Shown here in pieces: positions 33,412-40,440 of a stretch of DNA of 60,327 bases. The position numbers were made by a program, and so were the translations under genes. Source of the stretch: UMGS1002 sp964463325 (GTDB lineage Bacteria > Bacillota > Clostridia > Oscillospirales > CAG-272); assembly GCA_964463325.1 (NCBI GenBank), contig CAYXBY010000002.1:1-60327 (forward strand). Direction: 5' to 3'. Numbering within the stretch: position 1 is the first letter of the stretch; each line of letters begins with the position of its first letter. Below the pieces are notes generated by a model. The model ran no database searches. It was not told the DNA's origin and saw only the letters and a program-made list of their open reading frames with translations.

Positions 33412-34109
33412 ATGTTTTACTTGACGGATTGCTTTTGGCAATAGTCATTTTTACAGTCATTATATATTATCATCGCGGTTTTGTTAAGATAGTGCTGGGC
33501 TTTGGTAAGTCATTTCTTTCATTCGTCTGCGCGGCACTGTTTGGTAAGGCGCTGGGGGAGCTGCTGGCAACGCACTTCTTTGACTCTCGGCTGACTGATA
33601 CGGTTTATAACACGCTGCATGGGCTGTGCTCCGAGGGGGGTGTGCTCGATCCTTCAAGACTTGGCAGCATGCCGCAGTCGCTGCGCACACTGGCGACGCA
33701 GTGCGGCGCGGATGTCGATGCAATAATAGCCTCCAGCGCCGAGGGCGCGACAGTCGAGGCCTATCTTGCCGACATCGCACAGCAGATAGCACTGCCGATC
33801 TCAGCGGTCATCTCTCGGCTGGTAGGATATGTGCTGGTGTTTATCGTGGCATATCTGCTGCTGTTGCTGCTGGCATTCGTTATTGAGGGTGTGGCAGAGT
33901 TGCCGGTGCTTCGCACGGTGAACCACCTGTTGGGGCTGATAGTCGGTCTTGTGTGTGCAGTGATATTTGCATTTGTGTTTGTGCTGGTGGCGCGTGCAGT
34001 GCTGTATTATATCATTGCCTCGGGCGACCCCCGGCAGGCGGCCGATATCGTTGACAGTACTATATTATTCAAATACCTTTGCCGCGTCGGCGGGATAACA
34101 ATATGGTAA
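33408..34109 (+). CDS. CvpA-family membrane protein
   Basis: 233 aa with about four membrane helices, arranged as the CvpA/colicin V production family: an N-terminal LLDGLLLAIVIFTVIIYYHRG, a glycine-rich second helix, then two helices near residues 140 and 185. CvpA proteins are poorly understood, associated with envelope stability. Start ATG 33408 overlaps the previous stop. Confidence 0.75.
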   Translation: MNVLLDGLLLAIVIFTVIIYYHRGFVKIVLGFGKSFLSFVCAALFGKALGELLATHFFDSRLTDTVYNTLHGLCSEGGVLDPSRLGSMPQSLRTLATQCGADVDAIIASSAEGATVEAYLADIAQQIALPISAVISRLVGYVLVFIVAYLLLLLLAFVIEGVAELPVLRTVNHLLGLIVGLVCAVIFAFVFVLVARAVLYYIIASGDPRQAADIVDSTILFKYLCRVGGITIW

Positions 34110-34142
34110 TCAGATAATTGAAATCAAGTTGTAAAGGATAAA

Positions 34143-34154
34143 ATGGTAAACTGA
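34143..34154 (+). other. Three-codon upstream ORF (Met-Val-Asn) ahead of the Clp ATPase
   Basis: ATG GTA AAC TGA is preceded by AAAGGA at the normal 4-5 base spacing, whereas the Clp start at 34158 has no such site. The stop lies 3 bases from the Clp ATG, so translation restart could control Clp synthesis. Could also be chance. Confidence 0.4.
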
Positions 34155-34157
34155 AGC

Positions 34158-36479
34158 ATGGTAATGTGTTCAAGATGCAAAAAGCGGGTCGCGGCGGTGT
34201 TCGTGACCAAAATGGAGAATGGCGAAAAGGTGACCGAGGGTCTCTGCCTTCGCTGTGCCAAGGAGCTGGGGCTGCCCGTCGACAATATGCTCGGCGACAT
34301 TATGGGCAAGCTGGGCGTGACGCCCGATCAGCTCGAAAATATGGAGGACGACGTGATAGGCATGCTACAGGGTGGTGATATGCTGCCCTCGGACGCCGAT
34401 GACAGCGAGGACGGCGGTGCTCCCGCTATAGATTTCCCTAAGCTTTTCCGTGAGAGTGGGCTTATCCCCGACGACCGCGAAAAGCCCGAGGCTTCCAAGC
34501 CGCACAGGGAAGAAAAGAAGGAGTCGGAGCCGGGGAAAAAGGCCAAAAAGCGCAAGTTTCTCGATACCTATTGTCGGAATCTGACCGCGCTCGCGGCTGA
34601 CGGCAAGCTTGACGCCATAGTCGGGCGAGATCGCGAGCTGGAGCGCGTGATACAGATACTTTGCCGCCGTCAGAAGAACAATCCCTGCCTGATCGGCGAG
34701 CCCGGCGTCGGTAAGACTGCCATTGCCGAGGCGCTGTCACAGCGTATTGCGGCCGGTTATGTGCCGTATAAGCTGCGTGGGCGCGAGGTCTATTTGGTCG
34801 ACCTGACGGCGCTGGTCGCCGGGACACAGTTCCGCGGGCAGTTTGAGTCGCGCGTGCTGGGCTTGCTCGGCGAGGTGCGCGAGGCGGGCAACATTATACT
34901 GTTTATCGACGAGGTGCACAACATAGTCGGTGCTGGCGACGCCGAGGGCAGCATGAACGCGGCCAATATGCTCAAGCCGGCGCTGTCGCGCGGTGAGGTT
35001 CAGGTCATAGGCGCAACAACGCTGACCGAGTACCGCAAGTATATCGAAAAGGATACCGCGCTCGAGCGCCGTTTTCAGCCGGTGACGGTCAATGAGCCGT
35101 CCGTCGGCGACACCATCGACATGCTGCGCGGCATCAAGCACTATTATGAGGATTTCCACCTGGTGCATATTCCTGACGACATGCTCGAGCGGACTGTGCG
35201 CATGTCCGAGCGCTATATCACCGACCGCTATCTGCCCGATAAGGCCATCGACCTGCTCGACGAGGCGGCATCTGCGCTGTCGCTGAGCAGCGCGGCGCTG
35301 AATGAGTCCTATGTTCTGCGCGACAGAATGCTTGAGCTCAAGGCGCAGCGCGAGGCGCTGGAAAATCAGCAGACAGAGGCCGGCGAGGCCGACGAGCGCC
35401 GCTTTGAGCGCATAGCCAAGCTCAAGGAGGAGGAAATAAAGCTTGCCGATTCCATGAAGCAGAACGAGGCGCTGTGCCAGGCTGTGACGCTGAGCGAGGA
35501 GGATCTGGCGCGCGTGGTCGAGGTCTGGACGGGCATCCCCGCCACCTCTATCACCGAAAATGAATTTGAGCGTATCGACCACCTGGCCGAGCGGCTCAAG
35601 ACGCATATAATCGGTCAGGATGAGGCCGTCGACGCCGTGGCGCGTGCCATAAAGCGCAACCGTGCGGGCGTTTCCTACAAGCGCAAGCCGGTGTCCTTCA
35701 TTTTTGCCGGTCCCACCGGCGTGGGCAAGACCGAGCTGGTCAAAACGCTGGCGGCCGACCTGTTTGATTCTCCCGAGACGCTGATACGGCTGGATATGTC
35801 TGAGTTTATGGAAAAGCATTCGGTGTCGCGCATTATCGGCTCGCCTCCCGGCTATGTCGGCTACGATGAGGCGGGACAGCTCACCGAAAAGATACGCCGC
35901 CGCCCCTATTCCGTGATACTGTTCGACGAGATAGATAAGGCGCACCCCGATGTGCTCAACATACTGCTTCAGATACTTGACGACGGACGTATAACCGACG
36001 CGCACGGCAAGACGGTCAATTTTGAAAACACCGTGCTCATCATGACCACAAATGCCGGCTCAGATGGCGGCGCGACAGCGGTCGGTTTTTCGGAGAACGC
36101 CACCGCAGCCGGCAAGGCCAAGACCGAAAAGGCACTGTCTGCCTTCCTGCGCCCCGAATTTATCAATCGTGTGGACGAGATAATTACCTTCCGTCAGCTG
36201 ACGGAGGCTGATTTTGAACGCATTGCGGTCATTATGCTGGATCAGCTGGCCACGGCGCTCGGCGAGAAGGGAATAACGCTGCACTATACGCCCGAGGCGG
36301 TGAGCATTATCGCCCGCGGCTCCTATTCCGCCAAGTACGGTGCGCGCAGCATGCGCAGATACATCCAGAGCCATGTCGAGGACAAATTGGCTGAGCTGAT
36401 AATCGCCGATTACAGCCGCAGTTGCACTCAGGCGCTGATATCTGCCGACGACGGACAGCTTAAGATCGCTTGCATGTGA
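34158..36479 (+). CDS. ClpE/ClpC-like ATP-dependent Clp protease ATP-binding subunit
   Basis: 773 aa HSP100 unfoldase. The N-terminus is a McsA-type zinc ribbon (C4, C7, C30, C33) and an acidic linker, with no Clp_N repeat domain, which resembles ClpE. Two AAA+ modules: Walker A1 GEPGVGKT near residue 179 and Walker A2 GPTGVGKT near 518; FIDEVHN and LFDEIDK are the Walker B motifs. A coiled-coil middle segment (about residues 390-440) separates them. V642-G643-F644 fits the ClpP-docking loop, so it probably feeds ClpP. Arg finger block PEFINRVDEI is present. No ctsR or mcsB lies nearby. Confidence 0.9.
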   Translation: MVMCSRCKKRVAAVFVTKMENGEKVTEGLCLRCAKELGLPVDNMLGDIMGKLGVTPDQLENMEDDVIGMLQGGDMLPSDADDSEDGGAPAIDFPKLFRESGLIPDDREKPEASKPHREEKKESEPGKKAKKRKFLDTYCRNLTALAADGKLDAIVGRDRELERVIQILCRRQKNNPCLIGEPGVGKTAIAEALSQRIAAGYVPYKLRGREVYLVDLTALVAGTQFRGQFESRVLGLLGEVREAGNIILFIDEVHNIVGAGDAEGSMNAANMLKPALSRGEVQVIGATTLTEYRKYIEKDTALERRFQPVTVNEPSVGDTIDMLRGIKHYYEDFHLVHIPDDMLERTVRMSERYITDRYLPDKAIDLLDEAASALSLSSAALNESYVLRDRMLELKAQREALENQQTEAGEADERRFERIAKLKEEEIKLADSMKQNEALCQAVTLSEEDLARVVEVWTGIPATSITENEFERIDHLAERLKTHIIGQDEAVDAVARAIKRNRAGVSYKRKPVSFIFAGPTGVGKTELVKTLAADLFDSPETLIRLDMSEFMEKHSVSRIIGSPPGYVGYDEAGQLTEKIRRRPYSVILFDEIDKAHPDVLNILLQILDDGRITDAHGKTVNFENTVLIMTTNAGSDGGATAVGFSENATAAGKAKTEKALSAFLRPEFINRVDEIITFRQLTEADFERIAVIMLDQLATALGEKGITLHYTPEAVSIIARGSYSAKYGARSMRRYIQSHVEDKLAELIIADYSRSCTQALISADDGQLKIACM

Positions 36480-36518
36480 GCGAAATTGTAAATTTTTTGT
36501 GAACATTTTGATTTACTG

Positions 36519-36547
36519 TTGCCAAAAAGAGGGGACAGTGATATAAT
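36519..36547 (+). promoter_or_regulatory. Promoter for rpsB-tsf
   Basis: TTGCCA (36519-36524), 17-base spacer, TATAAT (36542-36547). The predicted transcript start is about 36554, leaving a leader of roughly 130 bases. Confidence 0.83.
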
Positions 36548-36553
36548 AACCGA

Positions 36554-36684
36554 GTATGGCGTCGGCACGAGCCGATGACACATATATAAATACACACACA
36601 TGGGTCTTAGCGTTGTCGGTGCCGCTTTGCGGTCCAGCCGCCCTATCCTATGTGGTGGAAAAAACCGAAGGAGGACATTTCAAA
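36554..36684 (+). promoter_or_regulatory. rpsB leader with candidate hairpins
   Basis: A 130-base leader is long compared with others here (25-55 bases). A 7-bp hairpin (36560-36577; TCGGC pairs with GCCGA) and a shorter GCGG/CCGC hairpin (36629-36641) can be drawn. It may be an S2-responsive autoregulatory leader, as occurs for rpsB elsewhere; I cannot match it to a named RNA family. Confidence 0.4.
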
Positions 36685-37431
36685 ATGTCAGTTATCTCAA
36701 TCAAGCAGCTGCTTGAAGCCGGCGTTCATTTCGGACACCACACCAGAAGATGGAACCCCAAGATGGCCGAGTACATCTTCACAGAAAGAAACGGCATCTA
36801 CATCATCGACCTGCAGAAGACCGTTAAGAAGTTCGACGAGGCTTATATGTTCGTCAGAGAGCTGTCTGCAAACGGCGGTACGCTGCTGTTCGTCGGCACC
36901 AAGAAGCAGGCTGCCGATGCTATCAAGGAGGAGGCTACCCGCTGCGGCATGTACTATGTCAACGTGAGATGGCCGGGCGGAATGCTCACCAACTTCAAGA
37001 CCATTCGCCGCTCCATCAACCGCCTCGACAAGCTGGTTGCAATGCAGGCTGACGGTACCTTTGATCAGCTTCCCAAGAAGGAGGTCACTGCAAAGCAGAA
37101 GCAGATCTTCAACCTTGAGAAGAACTACAGCGGTATCAAGAACATGGAGAAGCTGCCTGATGCAGTGTTCATCGTTGACCCCAAGAAGGAGAGAAACGCC
37201 GTTCTTGAGGCTAAGAAGCTGGGTATTCCGGTTATTGCTATCGTTGATACCAACTGCGATCCCGACGATGCCGATTACATCATTCCCGGTAACGATGACG
37301 CTATCCGCGCTATCCGCCTGATCTCCGCTACCCTGGCTGACGCCGTTATCGAGGGCAAGCAGGGCGAGCAGACCACCGAGGAGGCTCCCGCCGCTGAGGC
37401 TGCTGAGTCCGGCGAGGCTGCTGCCGAGTAA
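36685..37431 (+). CDS. rpsB: 30S ribosomal protein S2
   Basis: 248 aa. Start ATG 36685 follows AAGGAGGA and gives the standard MSVISIKQLLEAGVHFGHHTRRWNPKM start. FIVDPKKERNAVLEA and GIPVIAIVDTNCDPD are uS2 signatures. Alanine/glutamate-rich tail. The frame is open upstream to ATG 36556, but that ATG lies at the predicted transcript start and lacks a site. Codons are biased (ATC for Ile, AGA for Arg), fitting high expression. Confidence 0.97.
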   Translation: MSVISIKQLLEAGVHFGHHTRRWNPKMAEYIFTERNGIYIIDLQKTVKKFDEAYMFVRELSANGGTLLFVGTKKQAADAIKEEATRCGMYYVNVRWPGGMLTNFKTIRRSINRLDKLVAMQADGTFDQLPKKEVTAKQKQIFNLEKNYSGIKNMEKLPDAVFIVDPKKERNAVLEAKKLGIPVIAIVDTNCDPDDADYIIPGNDDAIRAIRLISATLADAVIEGKQGEQTTEEAPAAEAAESGEAAAE

Positions 37432-37461
37432 TTGACAAATAATCGAAAGGAATTTAATAAA

Positions 37462-38394
37462 ATGGCTAATATAACCGCTAAGGATGTTTCCGAGCTCCGC
37501 GCCAAGACGGGTCTTGGCATGATGGACTGCAAGAAGGCTCTGGTAGAGGCTGAGGGCGACGTTGAGAAGGCTATCAAGCTTCTGCGCGAAAAGGGTCTGG
37601 CTACCGCCGCCAAGAAGGAGAGCAGAATTGCCGCCGAGGGCGTGGTTGACTGCCTGACCGAGGGCAATGTCACCGCTATGATCGAGGTCAACACCGAGAC
37701 CGACTTCGTGGCAAAGAATGCAAGCTTCAAGGAGTTCGTTCACGGTCTGCTGGCAACCCTGGTCGCAGGCAAGCCTGCTGATATGGACGCCTTCATGAAG
37801 ATGCCCTTCAACGGCACCTCCATGACTGTTGATGCAGCACTGGTCGACAAGATCGCTGTTATCGGCGAGAAGATATCCATACGCCGCTTCGTTATCGTTG
37901 AGGGCGTGGTATCCACATATATCCACGGCATGGGCACCACCGGCGTTATCGTAAAGTTTGACGCTGACGATGCTGTTGTTGCAAACGAGGGCTTTGCAGC
38001 TGCCGCTAAGAATGTCGCGCTGCAGATCGCAGCTGGCTCTCCTCCCACCTACGTGGCTAAGGAGAACGTACCTGCTTCCGTCATCGACGAGGAGAAGGCC
38101 ATCATCAAGACTCAGATGGCTAACGACCCCAAGATGGCAGGCAAGCCCGAGAAGGTGCTTGAGGGCATCGTCATGGGCAAGCTGGGCAACTTCTACAAGG
38201 CAAACTGCCTGGTAGAGCAGGCCTATGTTAAGGACGATAAGCTGACCGTCGGCCAGTACCTCAAGGCATGCGCCAAGGAGCTGGGCGGTAAGTTTGAGGT
38301 CGTTGACTTCAAGATCTTCGAGAAGGGTGAGGGCATCCAGAAGCGTGAGGAGAACTTCGCTGAGGAGATCGCCAAGCTCGCAGGCAAGCAGTAA
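37462..38394 (+). CDS. tsf: Elongation factor Ts
   Basis: 310 aa guanine-nucleotide exchange factor for EF-Tu. ANITAKDVSELRAKTGLGMMDCKKAL is the N-terminal UBA-like domain, and TDFVAKNASFKEFVHGL is the core TDFV motif. Start ATG 37462, with GAAAGGA 9 bases upstream. Co-transcribed with rpsB. A terminator follows. Confidence 0.97.
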   Translation: MANITAKDVSELRAKTGLGMMDCKKALVEAEGDVEKAIKLLREKGLATAAKKESRIAAEGVVDCLTEGNVTAMIEVNTETDFVAKNASFKEFVHGLLATLVAGKPADMDAFMKMPFNGTSMTVDAALVDKIAVIGEKISIRRFVIVEGVVSTYIHGMGTTGVIVKFDADDAVVANEGFAAAAKNVALQIAAGSPPTYVAKENVPASVIDEEKAIIKTQMANDPKMAGKPEKVLEGIVMGKLGNFYKANCLVEQAYVKDDKLTVGQYLKACAKELGGKFEVVDFKIFEKGEGIQKREENFAEEIAKLAGKQ

Positions 38395-38426
38395 TTTCGC
38401 TGCATAAAATCACATATTACAGCATT

Positions 38427-38456
38427 ACCCCGGTGGCATGTGTCCGCCGGGGTTTT
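38427..38456 (+). terminator. Intrinsic terminator after tsf
   Basis: ACCCCGGTGG pairs with CCGCCGGGGT (one G-T wobble) over a 10-base loop, then TTTTG. It lies between tsf and the rsuA-like gene, just before the next ribosome binding site AAAGGAG. Confidence 0.82.
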
Positions 38457-38471
38457 GTAAAGGAGAAATAA

Positions 38472-39185
38472 ATGAGGATCGACAAGCTGCTATCTGAGTG
38501 TGGGCTCGCCAGCCGAAGCGAGGCCGGACGTGCCGCCCGCGCCGGGCGCATAACCGTCAATGGGGCGGTGGTGCGCTCAGCGGCGACCAATGTGGACGTT
38601 GAGCGTGATGTGGTTTGCCTTGACGGCGAGCGGGTGGAATACAGTGAATTTGTCTATATTCTGCTGAACAAGCCGGAGGGCTACGTCAGCGCGACGGAGG
38701 ACGGCCGCGACCCGACGGTGCTCGAGCTGCTGCCAGAGGGTGTGCGCCGCCGGGGACTGTTTCCCTGTGGGCGGTTGGACAAAAACACCGTGGGGCTTAT
38801 GCTGATCACCGACGATGGTGCGCTGGCGCACCGATTGCTGGCGCCACGGCGGCATGTTGAGAAAAAATACCGTTTCGAATGCCGAGGTGAGGTCAGCGAC
38901 GCCGATCGCGAGGCGCTGGAGCGCGGGTTGCGGCTGGCGGACGGCTATGTGACCCGCCCGGCCACTGTCCTGCTGGATGACGGCCGTCGCAGCGGTGTAA
39001 TCACGCTGCATGAGGGCAAATATCACCAGATAAAGCGCATGTTTGGCGCTGTAAATGACAACCGCATAACACGTCTGGAGCGCATCAGCTTTGGCCCGCT
39101 GGAGCTGGACGGGACGCTGGCACGCGGTGAGTGGCGCTATCTTGACGAGGACGAGCTGATGGCGCTGCGAGGTGAGCATGAATAA
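38472..39185 (+). CDS. RsuA/RluB-family rRNA pseudouridine synthase
   Basis: 237 aa. N-terminal S4 RNA-binding domain (RIDKLLSECGLASRSEA to about residue 60) and catalytic domain with Asp in GRLDKNTVGLMLITDDG and the MFGAVNDNRITRLERI end. It converts a uridine in 16S or 23S rRNA; the length fits RsuA (16S). Start ATG 38472 has AAAGGAG. The final 8 bases overlap the start of the APH-like gene. Confidence 0.92.
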   Translation: MRIDKLLSECGLASRSEAGRAARAGRITVNGAVVRSAATNVDVERDVVCLDGERVEYSEFVYILLNKPEGYVSATEDGRDPTVLELLPEGVRRRGLFPCGRLDKNTVGLMLITDDGALAHRLLAPRRHVEKKYRFECRGEVSDADREALERGLRLADGYVTRPATVLLDDGRRSGVITLHEGKYHQIKRMFGAVNDNRITRLERISFGPLELDGTLARGEWRYLDEDELMALRGEHE

Positions 39186-40044
39186 GACCAAAACGACGCT
39201 TGAGCCGTCGTCGTTGCCGCCGCATCTGCGGCATCTGCTCGATGGTGCAACCGTTTACGACAGCAGCTGCGGCGCGCGGGCGCGGGTGTTGTATCTTGAT
39301 ACGGGATATTATCTCAAGCTGGCCGCGCCGGGCAGCCTTTCGAACGAGGCTGAACTTGGACGGCTGCTTTATCCGCGCGGGCTGAGCGCCGAGGTGGTCG
39401 ACTACGTTAGGACGGCGGAGCGAGACATTCTGGTCACGCGCGAGGTGCCCGGCTGCGACTTGACGCATATTTGCGGCGAGCCGCTCGAGGTCTGTCGGCT
39501 GATGGCCCTGGCACTGCGAGGCCTGCATGAGCAGACGACGGACGGCCTGCCGGTTGCGCGGGCGCAGCTGGACTATGCCGGTGCGGTGCGGCGTCAGCTT
39601 GATGGCAAACGACACGTCAGCGCCGAGCTGTGCGACTATTTTGGCATTTGCGATGACGAGCAGACGCTCCGTCTTGCGCGTGAGGGCATTAGCAGCCTGT
39701 CTGCGGACACACTCATACATGGTGACGCCTGTCTGCCGAATGTCATACAGGCATCCGGACGGCTGAGTGGCTTTATCGACCTCGGCGGCGCCGGTGTCGG
39801 TGACCGACACATTGATCTTTATTGGGCGGTGTGGTCGCTTTGGTACAACCTCGGCACTGCCGACTTTTCCGACGCTTTTCTTGACATGTACGGCCGCGAC
39901 CGCTTCAGCGCGCACATGCTTCGTGCAATGGCAGCGATTGAGGAGCTTTTCGAGGCCTCGCCTGATTTTTCGGGGCTCTGCCCCGAACCCTGGCAGGGGA
40001 CGCGCCTCGGGGCTCTGCCCCGAACCCTGGCAGGGGACTTTTGA
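39178..40044 (+). CDS. APH(3')-like aminoglycoside/small-molecule phosphotransferase with repeat-derived C-terminus
   Basis: 288 aa. The kinase loop LIHGDACLPNVI (H-G-D-x4-N) and the metal-binding GFIDLGGAGVGDRHIDLYWAV block correspond closely to APH(3') enzymes; an N-terminal ATP-lobe Lys is in YYLKLAA. Start ATG 39178 with GAGGTG upstream. The final about 24 residues (SGLCPEPWQGT... LAGDF) come from two copies of an intergenic repeat (39971 and 40008), and the stop is inside the repeat hairpin. The family C-terminus normally ends soon after EELF, so the tail is an acquired extension. Substrate unknown: resistance or a metabolite kinase. Confidence 0.75.
   Translation: MNKTKTTLEPSSLPPHLRHLLDGATVYDSSCGARARVLYLDTGYYLKLAAPGSLSNEAELGRLLYPRGLSAEVVDYVRTAERDILVTREVPGCDLTHICGEPLEVCRLMALALRGLHEQTTDGLPVARAQLDYAGAVRRQLDGKRHVSAELCDYFGICDDEQTLRLAREGISSLSADTLIHGDACLPNVIQASGRLSGFIDLGGAGVGDRHIDLYWAVWSLWYNLGTADFSDAFLDMYGRDRFSAHMLRAMAAIEELFEASPDFSGLCPEPWQGTRLGALPRTLAGDF
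39971..40001 (+). repeat. Truncated copy of repeat unit (unit 0) within the APH-like gene
   Basis: CGGGGCTCTGCCCCG followed by AACCCTGGCAGGGGAC, the first 31 bases of the longer units at 40008 and 40153. It is translated as part of the APH-like C-terminus. Confidence 0.8.
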
Positions 40045-40132
40045 AAAAGTCCCCTGCACCCCCAAAACTTCCAACAGCTTCGCGGAGGAATCGAAAAATA
40101 AGCGGTTAGGGTGAAGGACGCTTTGGACGTTC
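40008..40132 (+). repeat. Dispersed-repeat unit 1
   Basis: Nearly identical (about three to six differences by eye over 120 bases) to unit 2. It contains a CGGGGC/GCCCCG mini-hairpin and a perfect 13-bp palindrome at 40030-40057 (GCAGGGGACTTTT/AAAAGTCCCCTGC). The APH stop TGA lies at the centre of this palindrome. Confidence 0.88.
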
Positions 40133-40152
40133 GTGAATTTAACCTGCTTTCT

Positions 40153-40276
40153 CGGGCTCTGCCCCGAACCCCGGCAGGGGACTTTTGAAAAAGTCCCCTG
40201 CACCCCCAAAACTTCCAACAGCTTCGCGGGGGAATCGAATAATAAGCGGTTAGGGTGAAGGACGCTTTGGACCTTC
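40153..40276 (+). repeat. Dispersed-repeat unit 2
   Basis: Direct copy of unit 1, offset by 144-145 bases with a 20-base unrelated spacer. The same 13-bp palindrome is at 40174-40201. Unit contains AATAAGCGGTTAGGG, which pairs with the inverted segment after it. Confidence 0.88.
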
Positions 40277-40362
40277 TCAGCCCTAACCGATTTTATTATT
40301 CTCAAATTGTTTGAAAGTTTTGCGGGGGCCGGGGGTGCAGGGCAGAGCCCTGCGCGAGCCCA
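40272..40362 (+). repeat. Diverged inverted arm closing the repeat cluster
   Basis: CCCTAACCG, TTATTATTC, GAAAGTTTTG and GGGGGTGCAGGGCAGAGCCC are the reverse complements of parts of unit 2, making a long imperfect hairpin of about 200 bases (40153-40362). It may terminate APH transcription before uvrB. Confidence 0.75.
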
Positions 40363-40374
40363 CAAAAAATGTGC

Positions 40375-40403
40375 TTTACATCTGCATGAAAATGTGATAT
40401 AAT
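40375..40403 (+). promoter_or_regulatory. Promoter for uvrB (and tex)
   Basis: TTTACA (40375-40380), 17-base spacer, TATAAT (40398-40403). The leader is about 30 bases. No LexA-like palindrome was evident. Confidence 0.82.
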
Positions 40404-40440
40404 AATGTAGGAAAAAATGAGGCTGTATTGGAGGCGTCGC

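Noticed and set aside
34110..34157. Promoter ahead of the Clp ATPase (TTGAAA ... TAAAAT)
   Set aside because: The spacing is 15 bases and both boxes are poor, in a set where every other promoter has 17; more likely read-through from the CvpA gene.
36556..36684. N-terminal extension of ribosomal protein S2
   Set aside because: ATG 36556 lies at the predicted transcript start, has no ribosome binding site and would add residues absent from S2 proteins; ATG 36685 with AAGGAGGA is better. Noted as a low-probability alternative in the findings.
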